DNA of 43,756 nucleotides from Planctomyces sp. Its GTDB lineage: Bacteria; Planctomycetota; Planctomycetia; Planctomycetales; Planctomycetaceae. Of this stretch, positions 1 to 8,511 are shown one piece after another. The stretch lies in contig SYJG01000416.1 of the NCBI GenBank assembly GCA_005798445.1, forward strand, positions 1 to 43,756. The letters run 5' to 3'. Numbering within the stretch: position 1 is the stretch's first letter; each line of letters begins with the position of its first letter. Below the pieces are notes generated by a model that saw only the letters and a program-made list of their open reading frames with translations, searched no databases and was not told where the DNA came from. The position numbers and the translations under genes are program-made.

Positions 1-601
1 CCCCCCCCCCCCCCCGCCCCGCTCGCCTGTTTCATTCCCGGTCGCGCGAGGTCGACCGGCGTCGGCCGACGAATCCCCAACCGCAACGACAGCCAACCTA
101 AACCCACCGGCGAACCGTCACAAGCAAGGAACTCCGAAATTGAGCCGAGACAATTCCACTGCGATCAGATCGTCTCGATTGTCCGCTCATCGCCAATCGC
201 GTCGAAACGCAAGTTGTCGCTAATAGCGTCTCACACGATAGCGCACTTTTGGAAACGTTACCCAAACGCAATCGCCCCACACTCTTGGCGAGCGTGGCGA
301 CAACGGCCATCTCAACACAAACCAAACTTCTCGCCAGCCTCGCTACCTTTCGCAGGGCATGCCAGTTTGTCGGATTAGGCGGACTGTAGCCCGACCCCTC
401 GTGGGTCGAGTGATTCGTGATTCACCGACGATTCCAATGACAACTCGAATCGTCTGACCCACAAGGGGTCGGGCTACAGTCCGCGCTGCTTCACAAATTG
501 GCTGGCCCTGCTACCTTTCGCGCGGCGCTTTGCGTTGGTCGAGAGTTCCCGTAGATTGGCAGTGTTAGCGTTCGTCCATTCTCTCAACGAACTTTGTCGC
601 C
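1..601. other. Gene-free leader of window
   Basis: About 600 bases with no convincing coding region. The first 20 bases are almost pure C, which could be a real homopolymer or an assembly-edge artefact. A 75-codon open frame on the minus strand (98-325) has no recognisable features and no clear ribosome binding site, and I do not call it. The only structured part is the palindromic element at 381-482. The region ends at the start codon of the hypothetical gene at 602. Confidence 0.6.
381..482. repeat. Palindromic element, GTAGCCCGACCCC family
   Basis: Two 27-base arms (381-407 and 456-482) are reverse complements with one mismatch, separated by a 48-base centre. The arms carry the core GTAGCCCGACCCC. 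Transcribed, this would fold into a long hairpin. It resembles REP- or MITE-like elements without coding capacity. It lies about 120 bases upstream of the hypothetical gene at 602. Confidence 0.85.
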
Positions 602-1459
602 ATGCCGACTCCGCTGCTGGACCGCGAGGAATACATCGAGCAGACGCACTTCTTCCGCGTCTTTGCCGAGCGGCTGCGCGAGAACATTTCGTCGCAGGAG
701 ATTCTCACGACCGTCCAAGAGGAAATTCTCAGCACGACCAAGCTGCCGATGGCGATTGATTTCTTGCGGAGTGAAATCCTGCTGCAAGGCCGGATCAGTG
801 ACGGGATGGCTCGGCTGGAGCATTACTTCGCTCCGTTCCAAGCCTTCATCATGCGGCAGGCGGAACAGGAATCGAAGTCGAGGTTCGACCAGTTCATGGC
901 GCTCGAAATTCTGACGCGTGAGGCGGAATTCCGCGCGAACAATCCGACGCCGCAGGGACTGTTCATTTACCAGTTCGAGTGCCTGTCGCGAAACCGGTTG
1001 GGCTACACCGACGGCTTGATCGCGCTCGCCGGCGATCCGCTGTACGACGATGACTGGCGCGAGTGGTTCGGAGTCTTGCGGCGAGAACTCGGCACGTCCG
1101 AATTCTCCGACTTGGTTTACTTCCGCTCCGAGCAATTCGTCGCCGACCGCCGCCGAGCGAACAACGATCCCGACTTCAACGTGCCGTATCCGACACTCTT
1201 CGGCCTGCGCGAAGGGCGGATCGCGAAGGCTCATCGCAAGAAAGACCCGCTCTACATGTTCGCCGCGCTGCAACGGCAGCTCGGCTACCCGGCCGTGCCG
1301 CGTATGAAACCGAAGTCCGACCAGCCGGTGATTCACCCCGTATTGGAGCAACGTCTGCAACGCATCGAGCAATCGCTGAAGATCGTGCAGGCGGAATTAA
1401 AAGGGGGCATCGACCTGACGCAATTCTTCAAGAAGCCGAATCTGGACGAAGAGTTGTAG
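602..1459 (+). CDS. Conserved hypothetical protein (285 aa)
   Basis: A soluble protein with no signal peptide or membrane segment. It is charged and largely helical in appearance: an N-terminal acidic region (LLDREEYIEQ), a central part rich in aromatic and acidic residues (FIYQFECLSRNRLGY, about residues 120-135), and a C-terminal helical tail (RLQRIEQSLKIVQAEL) suggesting a short coiled coil. I do not recognise a named domain. The style matches uncharacterised proteins I associate with planctomycetes, but no function can be assigned. The start at 602 is the only ATG before the conserved-looking N-terminus; no strong Shine-Dalgarno is visible. The TAG stop at 1457-1459 is also the first three bases of a long palindromic element. 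A long antisense open frame covers it, but the plus-strand frame has the natural protein composition. Confidence 0.75.
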   Translation: MPTPLLDREEYIEQTHFFRVFAERLRENISSQEILTTVQEEILSTTKLPMAIDFLRSEILLQGRISDGMARLEHYFAPFQAFIMRQAEQESKSRFDQFMALEILTREAEFRANNPTPQGLFIYQFECLSRNRLGYTDGLIALAGDPLYDDDWREWFGVLRRELGTSEFSDLVYFRSEQFVADRRRANNDPDFNVPYPTLFGLREGRIAKAHRKKDPLYMFAALQRQLGYPAVPRMKPKSDQPVIHPVLEQRLQRIEQSLKIVQAELKGGIDLTQFFKKPNLDEEL

Positions 1460-1582
1460 GCTCTGTCCCGCAAATCGTAGGTCAGGTCTTTCTAGCTTGA
1501 CCTGAACGCGCGAATTGCCGTCGATTCACCATCGGGTCAGCCTGGAAAGACTGACCTAATTCGATTTACGGGACAGAGCCTA
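1457..1582. repeat. Nested palindromic element overlapping a stop codon
   Basis: The outer arms (1457-1477 and 1562-1582) are 21-base inverted repeats with one mismatch, core GGCTCTGTCCC. Inside them is a second inverted pair containing TAGGTCAG and CTGACCTA, closely related to the arms of the element at 7659-7741. So this looks like one palindrome nested in another. The outermost TAG is the stop codon of the gene ending at 1459. Confidence 0.85.
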
Positions 1583-1595
1583 GAACCGTTGATGG

Positions 1596-3437
1596 TCATT
1601 CCAGCGAGTCAATCCAGGAGTCCGTTTCAAGAAACGCGACTTCCAACTCGACAGGTTGACTTGAGTCTTCCTCTGCCGAATCGGTGGTCGAGTCGGTCGT
1701 AGGAGTGTCAGGTTGCTGGACCGCAATTACATCGTTTTCTGTGGCCAAGGCCTCGTCAGCCAGCGTATCCGTTGAGCTGCTGGCTTCGATCAATTGCTCC
1801 TTCTCGGGAGCGTTCTCAGGTTCGTCGTTGTCGATGGGGCCAGGCATTGGCAACGGCATCGGGGCGGAGCCGTTTGAGACCGCAGCGAGGCGTGCGTCAA
1901 TGAAGTTTGCCCCTCCACGGTCGCGAGCACGGATCGCCACCAGATTCGGTCCTTCGTGAACGATGTCGGTGGAGGCTAGGAAGACATACCGGTCGTGGAC
2001 GGCGACGTCTTCCGATTGAACCATCCCGCCGGAGATTTCGACTCCGTTCACCCAAACTTGGACATCATTGTCGATGGCGACCGCCACTTTGAGCGACTCG
2101 CCAGCTTCCAGCGTCACTTCGCGCCGCAGCAACATGTCGGTCTCCAGCGACCAGGGGGTGTGGCAAGTGAGACCTTCCTCCGCCAAGTCACCGAAGCCGG
2201 CTTGGCCGAACTCGAAGCCCTCTGGCTCGGAGCCACTTTCAAATCCGTCGAGTGCTCCCACTTCCACTTGGAGGAATCGCCATCCGTCGCTGCCGTAGTC
2301 GAGCAGTGGCCGCTCCAAGGTCTCGGGCTCCAGTGGAATTGACTCGACGGTTTCCTGGCTCGATCCGTTGTCGCCGTCGTCCGGAGGAGTTTGGATTCCA
2401 AAATTGCTGGGATCGTTTGGATCGTTCACATTCCCTGCGGCTGCGCGATCGACCGCCACGATGCGAGCGTCGAAGAAGTTGGCACAGCCACGGTCGCGAG
2501 CACGGATCGCCACCAGATTCGATCCGGCGTGGACGATGCCTGACGGAACCTCGAAGACGAACCGGTCATGCACTGCGACAAACTCGGACTCGGCCATGCC
2601 GCCGGAGATTTCCACACCGTTGACCAAAACCTCGACGTCGTTGTCGATGGCCACCGCGATCTTGAGCGATTCTCCCGCGTCCAAGGTCACTTCGCGGCGT
2701 AGCAACAGATCGGTCTCCAAGGACCAGAGACTGCGGCACACGAGCCCCTCTTCTGCCAAGTTTCCGAATCCGGCAACGCCGTCGGCGAAGCCTTCGGGTT
2801 CCGAGCCACTTTCAAATCCGTCCCGTTCCCCGACCTCAACTTGCCGGTAGCGCCAGCCATCGCTCCCGTAATCGACCAGTCGCCGCTCGGATTCCGCAAC
2901 CTCGTTGAAACTTGGGTTGACGTCTCCCGAACTCGGCTCGTTGGAAATCTCGACGGGAAGAAACTCAACGAACGGATAGGTCGGATAGGTTCCGCAGTCC
3001 AGGGGATCAGCCCAAATCACCAAGTCCGGACCCAACAACCACTCGATTGGAACCAACTCCGGATCGATTCGCAGTTGTGAAAGGTCTGGTTGATCCGGCT
3101 CGAAACACGGATACCAATGGAAGTCCTCGGGCAGATCCAGAATTTCCATCGGCTCCGGCGGAAGAATCAGATTCCGAATCTCCGCCGGCTCCGATGGACG
3201 AATGAGCGGCCAACAGTCGATGGCCGGCAGGCTGGGCATCACGCCGTGAGCGACGTAGGAAATCGGCAGATCGTCGCAAACGATGGCAGGATTCGGATTC
3301 AATTCCCAAGGAGCCGGTGCATCCGTGAGAACCATTCGATCTTCGAGTACCTCAACGGCCGAGACCGGCAACCATCGACAACGTGCTCGTCGAACGTGCG
3401 GACTCGTCATTGAATGCCACCAAGTCGTTCGTCTCAT
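1596..3437 (-). CDS. Planctomycete surface protein with two tandem sugar-binding-like repeats
   Basis: A 613-residue protein, probably exported. Its basic N-terminus contains LEDRMVLT (about residues 31-38), a motif type found at the N-terminus of many large planctomycete extracellular proteins. A Pro-rich acidic stretch (about 40-170) is followed by two tandem copies of a roughly 150-residue domain, each starting near DYGSDGWR and containing FESGSEPEGF, VNGVEISGGM and NLVAIRARDRG. The pattern (W at the domain start, a V.VNG turn, an NL.AI.A strand) resembles galactose-binding-like beta-sandwich modules; that is inference. The C-terminus (about 530-613) is acidic and low-complexity. A GGAG sits about seven bases before the ATG at 3437, supporting this start. 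The two repeats are also similar at DNA level, so the duplication looks fairly recent or homogenised. The ligand is unknown. Confidence 0.75.
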   Translation of the reverse strand: MRRTTWWHSMTSPHVRRARCRWLPVSAVEVLEDRMVLTDAPAPWELNPNPAIVCDDLPISYVAHGVMPSLPAIDCWPLIRPSEPAEIRNLILPPEPMEILDLPEDFHWYPCFEPDQPDLSQLRIDPELVPIEWLLGPDLVIWADPLDCGTYPTYPFVEFLPVEISNEPSSGDVNPSFNEVAESERRLVDYGSDGWRYRQVEVGERDGFESGSEPEGFADGVAGFGNLAEEGLVCRSLWSLETDLLLRREVTLDAGESLKIAVAIDNDVEVLVNGVEISGGMAESEFVAVHDRFVFEVPSGIVHAGSNLVAIRARDRGCANFFDARIVAVDRAAAGNVNDPNDPSNFGIQTPPDDGDNGSSQETVESIPLEPETLERPLLDYGSDGWRFLQVEVGALDGFESGSEPEGFEFGQAGFGDLAEEGLTCHTPWSLETDMLLRREVTLEAGESLKVAVAIDNDVQVWVNGVEISGGMVQSEDVAVHDRYVFLASTDIVHEGPNLVAIRARDRGGANFIDARLAAVSNGSAPMPLPMPGPIDNDEPENAPEKEQLIEASSSTDTLADEALATENDVIAVQQPDTPTTDSTTDSAEEDSSQPVELEVAFLETDSWIDSLE

Positions 3438-3543
3438 GGGAATGCTCCAAATGGCGCAAAACAGAGCCTCAAGATGGAGTCTCCGTCAGGCCCTCTGTGC
3501 CCATTACCGACAATGCGTCTCGGAAGCCGCCACGTTTTTCTCG

Positions 3544-6500
3544 CTATTTGGTCGCGGGTTCGATCGACTTCAAGTAGTCGAGAAACTCCGGCTGCTGACG
3601 GATCGGGTTCAGAACGGTGTCGGTGCGCAGCTCTTGCAGGAAATCGTCTCGAAATTTCGGGCCGGCGGTGCGGTGAGCTTCCGTCAGGAGTTCGATCGCG
3701 CGGGTGACATACTTCGTGGCGAGTTCCTCACGGCGTTCGGCCGAGAGTTTCGGATCGACGCTCGCCTTGGCCGAGGCTTGTGCGTACGTCGTGGCCGGAT
3801 TGAAGAACAGCGGCCAAGCTTGTGGGCCATATTGAGCAACGGCACGTTTGTTGGTCGCGGCGGCTTTCTCAATTTCAGCGACTCCGCCAATGTATTCTCC
3901 GAGCGTGACCATCGCGTGAGCCAACCCCCAGCGGCTGTCGGGATCAATCGGGTTGAGCCGCAGCGATTCCTCAAAATCTTCTTTCGCGAGCTGCGTGGCC
4001 TGCAACAAGTACGCTTTGCCTCGTTGTTTCAGCATGTTCGGCGCAGGCTCATACTGCAACGACATTGTGTAGTCGTTGATCGCCTCGCGAAGCTTCTTCA
4101 ATTTGGCATACGCCGAGCTGCGACCGCGATACGAGTCCGCGTCGGGTCCGTGCTTTTCGAGATACTTGGTGAAGGCAGCCACCGCCTCGTCATTTCGACC
4201 GAGTGCCAGCAAAACCTCCGCTCGCTGTTTGACGAGACTCGTGACTGCCGGATTCTCCACGAGTGACTTGTCGAATTCCGCGAGCGCTTCAGGCAAGCGA
4301 TTGGCTCGAAGATGAATGACACCAATCTCACGAAAACTGGCGGCACGGTGCACGGGATTAGGTTCTAGTCGGATCGCTCGCTGAAAATCCGCGATGGCGT
4401 TGGCGGGAGCCAGCTTGGCCTGCACGTCACCACGCAACTGATAGATGCGGCCTTGCTGCGGGGCGATCAGAATCGCTTTCGTGAGTTCGGCCAGTGCTGT
4501 CTGCAGTTCCGCTTTGGCACGGAGTTCGTCATTAAGATCGCTCGACAACATCAACTGTCCCGCTTGGTACACACACACCTCAGCGATGTTGACGTGAGGC
4601 GCTGCCATGTCGGGACGTAATTCGGCGGCGGTGGTGAAATCGTTTTTGGCTTCATCGACGTGGCCCTGCAGCCGATGAACGAACCCACGGTTGAGGTGTA
4701 CCTCGTAGTTTCGCGGGCTGAGTTCCAGCGCACGGGTAAAATCGCGGTGAGCGTTCTCGAACTGTTTCTGCCCCGCGAACGCGATGGCGCGACTCAGATA
4801 CGGCCAGACGACATTGGGCCGGCGTGCGATGCAGGCGGTGAAGTGTGCCGCTGCCGCCGCTGATTCACCGTGTGCCTGATGGCAAACGCCCAACAGGTTG
4901 AGCGACCAAAAGTCATCGGGATCGACACGCAGCGCGTCTTGCAGATGCAGAATCGCCGCCGAGAATTGGCGAGTGCGACGTGCTCGATCCCCCAGCAAGT
5001 AATGATCGAGTCGAGTCTTTGCCGGCAATGATTCGGCTTCAGCGAGAGTTTCCTTGGCTTCAGCATCTTGCCCCAGAGTCGCCAGCAAGTCGGCCTTCAG
5101 CAGCAGCCCCGGCCGATTGGTGAGCCCCAATTGGTAAGCTTGTTGCAGCCGCTCCAAACTTCGCTTCGCAGCGGCCTCGACCTGATCCGGCTGGTCTTTG
5201 ATCGCCAGATTCGTTTCGGTTTGAGCAATCGTTACGAGCAACTCGGCCACACCAGCTCGCCACGTCACGGCGGCTTCGGGGCCAAGCAACGTCAGTCGCC
5301 GATCCAATTGATCCGGCTGTTGGAAATCGATTTCAAAGAATTCAATCGTTTCACTCGCAAGCTTGTGGGCTTCACGCAAGTCATCCACCGAGTCTTCACC
5401 CGAGAGATCACCGCCGAACACGCGAACCTGCTCGACAGCATCCGTGAACTTGGCAAACTGGGCTTTTGCGGCATCGACTTCCGATTGGTCGGCGAGTGTT
5501 TGATTGACTTCGGCCAATCGTGATTGAGCTTGTCGATGCAGGTCTGCGAGCGAGGTCTCCTTCGTCAGCAACGTGACCGCCTCGGTCAACAGCGTTCGGG
5601 CTTGAGCGAAATCCTTCGCGGTGTCGGTTGCCTCCTGCGCGTCGTCGAGCAGGCGAGCGGCTTTCGTGCGCAGCTCGGCGAGCCGTACTTGCTCGGCAGC
5701 GGCTTGCAGGCGGGCGACGTTGTCGAGGTCGCTTTGAATGCCGTCCCGAAGTTGCGACAGCTTCGATTCGGCGCGGACTTGGCCGAGCGCCTCGGTCAGT
5801 AGTGTCGTGGCTTTCGCGAGGTCCGAATCCTTGGTCGCGGTGCGGGCGGCATCGACTTTCGATTGCGCGGCCAGTCGCAGACTTTCGACGCGGTTCGATT
5901 CCAGCCAACTCCACGCGGCCGAACCGCACACGAGCACGACGGCTGCCACGGACGAACTGAAGACCAGTGTTCGATGTCGCTTGGCCCAGCGTCGCAGTTG
6001 AGTTTGCCACGGATCGGGGTAGACCGAAACCGGCTCGTCAGCGAGCCAAGCCTCGACATCGGCGGCGAGATCGAGGGCCTTCGGGTAGCGATCCGCTTGC
6101 TGCAGCGCCATCGCTTTGCGACAGATTGCTTCGAGTGCCGGGTGGATCGTCGCATCGATTTCTCGCGGCGGCGTGATTTGTCCGGCGATGACTTTCGCCA
6201 GCACGTCTTGAGCTCGCCCTCTCGGAACCGGCGGTTGGTTGGTCAGCAGTTTGTAGAGGATGCCTCCCAACGAATAGATGTCGGTCCGCGCGTCGAGTTC
6301 GTTGATCAATCCGCGAGCCTGCTCCGACGGCATGTAGGCTGGTGTCCCCATGACCTGACCCATCATGGTTTGACTGCCGGCGGTGCGAGCATCTGTTGTG
6401 ACTTGGCGTCGGAAGAATGTTCCTGGCTCGGTTCGTCCGGTCTGAGTCGCTCCGCTGCTCACCGTGGCCGATGGGCTTGCGGCCCCCACGGTCGCCCTTA

Positions 6501-7644
6501 CTGCGGAAACTGCGGCCTTCGTGACGGCGAACCCCGTGTCCGAGGTCGGCGATTCGGCAATCGTGGCATCATCGTTCGAAGCGGTTGAATCGGCGTTGTC
6601 GAGTTGCCCGCCGGAGTCGGTCGCGATCTCTTGTTCGCCCAGCACATCAATGACCTTGGCCAAACCCCAGTCGAGCACCAGCGTCTCACCGAATTGGCCG
6701 ATCATCACGTTGAGCGGCTTGAGGTCGCGGTGCAGCACCCCCTTGTCGTGAGCGAAGCCGACCGCCTGACAAACCGCGATGAACTGACGCAGCAACCGAG
6801 TGAACGCCAACTGCCGCTCGGTGCTACCGCGCGGCATCATGTGCATCGCCTCGATCGCCTCTTCCATGTTGCCACCCTTCAGCAGCTTCATGGCGTAGAA
6901 CGGAGTTCCATTTTCCTGATAGCCGACATCGTAAATCGGCACGATGCCGGGATGCTCAAGCTGTCCGGTGATCTGTGCCTCTTCGAGAAAGCGTTCGACG
7001 ATGCGAGGGTTCTTGAGCGCCTTCGGCAGCAGTTCTTTGAACGCGATCTCGCGGTGGATGATGGCGTCTTTGGCTCGCCAGATGTTTCCCAAGCCACCGT
7101 GCGCGAAGTTGTCGAGCAGCCGATACCGGTCTTCCGCTCGCGGCGCGCTGAGCGGTCGCGGAGGCGTCGGCGGCTTCTTTGCCGCATTCGGCAATGGCTG
7201 AGGCCAAGCGGCACCGGTCGCCCCTTTGGTCGCCGCCCAACCTCGCCCCACGGAACTCGATCCCGCAGTGGCCTGGATTCCAGGAGACGTTGCTTCCGCG
7301 CCTGGAACGGAAGGATCGGCGATGGTGTTCATGTCGGCTTCCGAATTGCCGAGCCTGGGAGTGCTCAGGCCAAGCGACGGATCGGCCAACGTCACGTCGT
7401 GATCGACGCACTCGTTCGGCAGGACGATCGTGGCATCTGCCGATGGCGATGGTTCCACGATCGTCGCTTCGGCCCGTTCGCTCGGCTCGACCAGTGTGTG
7501 ATCGGGAGTCGTGCCGGAGCCTTTCACCAGAACGTCATCGGCAATCGTGGCCTCGTTGTTATCGACCGCGGACGGCAGTTGAGTCGCATCGTCGCTTGAT
7601 TCCGTTCGCGGGTGGCCGGTACCAGTGGGATGAGGCACGGACAT
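3544..7644 (-). CDS. Ser/Thr protein kinase with TPR repeats (1366 aa)
   Basis: Hanks-type membrane kinase. Residues 1-170 are low-complexity and Thr/Pro-rich. The kinase domain covers about 174-535: glycine loop AHGGLGN (181-187), Lys203 in AFKEL, HRDLKPLN (305-312), DWG in place of DFG (325-327), and GTPAYMPSEQ (433-442). An insert of about 95 residues, rich in Ser/Thr/Ala, separates DWG from GTPAYM. A single membrane segment lies at about 559-577. The remaining 790 residues are helical, first coiled-coil-like (about 590-800), then a series of TPR-type repeats (about 860-1300) with motifs such as DFWSLNLLGVCHQAHG and LAEFDKSLVENP. The N-terminus has AAGGAGA six to eight bases before the ATG at 7644. 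Topology puts the kinase in the cytoplasm and the TPR scaffold outside. Six repeats of an E/D-A-T-I-like motif lie in the N-terminus and the activation-loop insert (see findings). The substrate is unknown. Confidence 0.93.
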   Translation of the reverse strand: MSVPHPTGTGHPRTESSDDATQLPSAVDNNEATIADDVLVKGSGTTPDHTLVEPSERAEATIVEPSPSADATIVLPNECVDHDVTLADPSLGLSTPRLGNSEADMNTIADPSVPGAEATSPGIQATAGSSSVGRGWAATKGATGAAWPQPLPNAAKKPPTPPRPLSAPRAEDRYRLLDNFAHGGLGNIWRAKDAIIHREIAFKELLPKALKNPRIVERFLEEAQITGQLEHPGIVPIYDVGYQENGTPFYAMKLLKGGNMEEAIEAMHMMPRGSTERQLAFTRLLRQFIAVCQAVGFAHDKGVLHRDLKPLNVMIGQFGETLVLDWGLAKVIDVLGEQEIATDSGGQLDNADSTASNDDATIAESPTSDTGFAVTKAAVSAVRATVGAASPSATVSSGATQTGRTEPGTFFRRQVTTDARTAGSQTMMGQVMGTPAYMPSEQARGLINELDARTDIYSLGGILYKLLTNQPPVPRGRAQDVLAKVIAGQITPPREIDATIHPALEAICRKAMALQQADRYPKALDLAADVEAWLADEPVSVYPDPWQTQLRRWAKRHRTLVFSSSVAAVVLVCGSAAWSWLESNRVESLRLAAQSKVDAARTATKDSDLAKATTLLTEALGQVRAESKLSQLRDGIQSDLDNVARLQAAAEQVRLAELRTKAARLLDDAQEATDTAKDFAQARTLLTEAVTLLTKETSLADLHRQAQSRLAEVNQTLADQSEVDAAKAQFAKFTDAVEQVRVFGGDLSGEDSVDDLREAHKLASETIEFFEIDFQQPDQLDRRLTLLGPEAAVTWRAGVAELLVTIAQTETNLAIKDQPDQVEAAAKRSLERLQQAYQLGLTNRPGLLLKADLLATLGQDAEAKETLAEAESLPAKTRLDHYLLGDRARRTRQFSAAILHLQDALRVDPDDFWSLNLLGVCHQAHGESAAAAAHFTACIARRPNVVWPYLSRAIAFAGQKQFENAHRDFTRALELSPRNYEVHLNRGFVHRLQGHVDEAKNDFTTAAELRPDMAAPHVNIAEVCVYQAGQLMLSSDLNDELRAKAELQTALAELTKAILIAPQQGRIYQLRGDVQAKLAPANAIADFQRAIRLEPNPVHRAASFREIGVIHLRANRLPEALAEFDKSLVENPAVTSLVKQRAEVLLALGRNDEAVAAFTKYLEKHGPDADSYRGRSSAYAKLKKLREAINDYTMSLQYEPAPNMLKQRGKAYLLQATQLAKEDFEESLRLNPIDPDSRWGLAHAMVTLGEYIGGVAEIEKAAATNKRAVAQYGPQAWPLFFNPATTYAQASAKASVDPKLSAERREELATKYVTRAIELLTEAHRTAGPKFRDDFLQELRTDTVLNPIRQQPEFLDYLKSIEPATK

Positions 7645-7658
7645 TGGCTATCTCCTTG

Positions 7659-7741
7659 TAGGTCAGCCTCTCCAGGCTGACCCGATCCTGAATCGACGTT
7701 GCTTGGAGCGTTCGGGTCAGGCTGGAGAGCCTGATCGACTA
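7659..7741. repeat. Palindromic element between kinase and membrane protein genes
   Basis: The arms at 7659-7683 and 7714-7741 are imperfect inverted repeats, and each arm is itself palindromic (TCAGCC...GGCTGA type). The element fills almost the whole gap between the kinase start (7644) and the stop of the preceding minus-strand gene. That stop codon (TAG, complement of 7739-7741) is the outer end of the element. The core resembles the inner arms of the element at 1457-1582. Confidence 0.8.
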
Positions 7742-8332
7742 TTCGCGGTTTGTGAACGGGTCATGCAACGCCTCGCCAGTATTGAACTGCAATCGAGTGG
7801 CGCGGAGAATCTTCCAGTCTCCTTTCTCCCGCTGCCACGTCAGTTCCCAGCGAGTCGGATAGCGGACGCCATCGGAATAGCCTCCGGCTTTCACGGTGGC
7901 GGAGGCTCGAAACTGCGTGACTGCCCGCGAGTCGTTGTTGCTCATCGTCGTGCGGACGTCGGAAATCCGCACTGGTTCCGGCAGATCGACGAAGTTCAAA
8001 GCCTCGACCGCCATTCGTCTCGTGCCATCCGCCGATGCCGAGATGTAACTCAACGCGGCAGGCTCCGGTCCGGGGACCACCAAATTCACCAAACCCTGCC
8101 GCAGCGAGTCCTGTTGAAACGCCACCGCGAAATCCAGCAGCCGATTCTCGACCCGCTCACGCTCAGTGACGATCTTTTGCTCGATGACAAACACGATCCC
8201 GCACAACGCGAGACACAACGCGACTCCCGCCAGGAACGCCGTCTTCCGCTGCGACATCCAGCCGAGAAACAGCAATACGCCGACGACGCACAATCCGATG
8301 ATCGGCGGCCAAGGAGTTTCCGTGAACCACAT
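7739..8332 (-). CDS. Two-TM protein with NTF2-like extracytoplasmic domain
   Basis: A 197-residue protein. Two hydrophobic helices near the N-terminus (about residues 10-25 and 31-48, around GVLLFLGWM and ALCLALCGIVFVI) are followed by a soluble domain of about 140 residues. That domain ends in a pattern (RWELTWQREKGDWKILRAT) typical of NTF2/SnoaL-like folds, in which a final beta strand carries W-K-I. The fold assignment is inferred from this pattern only. The ATG at 8332 begins MWFTETPW; an in-frame upstream extension to 8431 would run into the palindromic element at 8392-8491 and is not preferred. It lies in the same direction as, and upstream of, the large TPR kinase; the two may be co-transcribed across the palindrome at 7659-7741. 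Function unknown. Confidence 0.7.
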   Translation of the reverse strand: MWFTETPWPPIIGLCVVGVLLFLGWMSQRKTAFLAGVALCLALCGIVFVIEQKIVTERERVENRLLDFAVAFQQDSLRQGLVNLVVPGPEPAALSYISASADGTRRMAVEALNFVDLPEPVRISDVRTTMSNNDSRAVTQFRASATVKAGGYSDGVRYPTRWELTWQREKGDWKILRATRLQFNTGEALHDPFTNRE

Positions 8333-8391
8333 GATGGGATTTTCGATTGGAGATTGTTGATGGGCGATTGGCAGCCTGTTGAAATTCTCGT

Positions 8392-8491
8392 GTAGGGTGG
8401 GACAAGCTCGCTTCGAGCGCCGGCCCACCATCTTCGATCACTTGATCTTCTGGTGGGCCGGCGCGTTGAAACGCCGCTGGTCCCACCCTAC
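8392..8491. repeat. Palindromic element, GTAGGGTGGGAC family
   Basis: The terminal inverted repeats GTAGGGTGGGAC (8392-8403) and GTCCCACCCTAC (8480-8491) are perfect. A second inner pair, GCCGGCCCACCA and TGGTGGGCCGGC, gives a long cruciform-capable structure of 100 bases. It occupies the gap between the PVC-type dehydrogenase stop (8512) and the next minus-strand start (8332). Confidence 0.88.
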
Positions 8492-8511
8492 GTCCTCTTT
8501 TCAACATGTTA

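Noticed and set aside
1..20. C-homopolymer as a functional element
   Set aside because: Lies at the very edge of the window and may be an assembly or sequencing artefact.
98..325. 75-codon minus-strand frame near the window start
   Set aside because: No ribosome site and no similarity that I can recognise.
584..1372. Long antisense open frame opposite the first hypothetical gene
   Set aside because: Typical shadow frame in GC-rich DNA; Arg/Leu-rich peptide with no domain, no ribosome site, and the opposite strand has the natural protein.
3283..4266. 327-codon plus-strand frame opposite the kinase C-terminus
   Set aside because: Runs across the 3' ends of two clear genes, with a low-information Arg-rich product.
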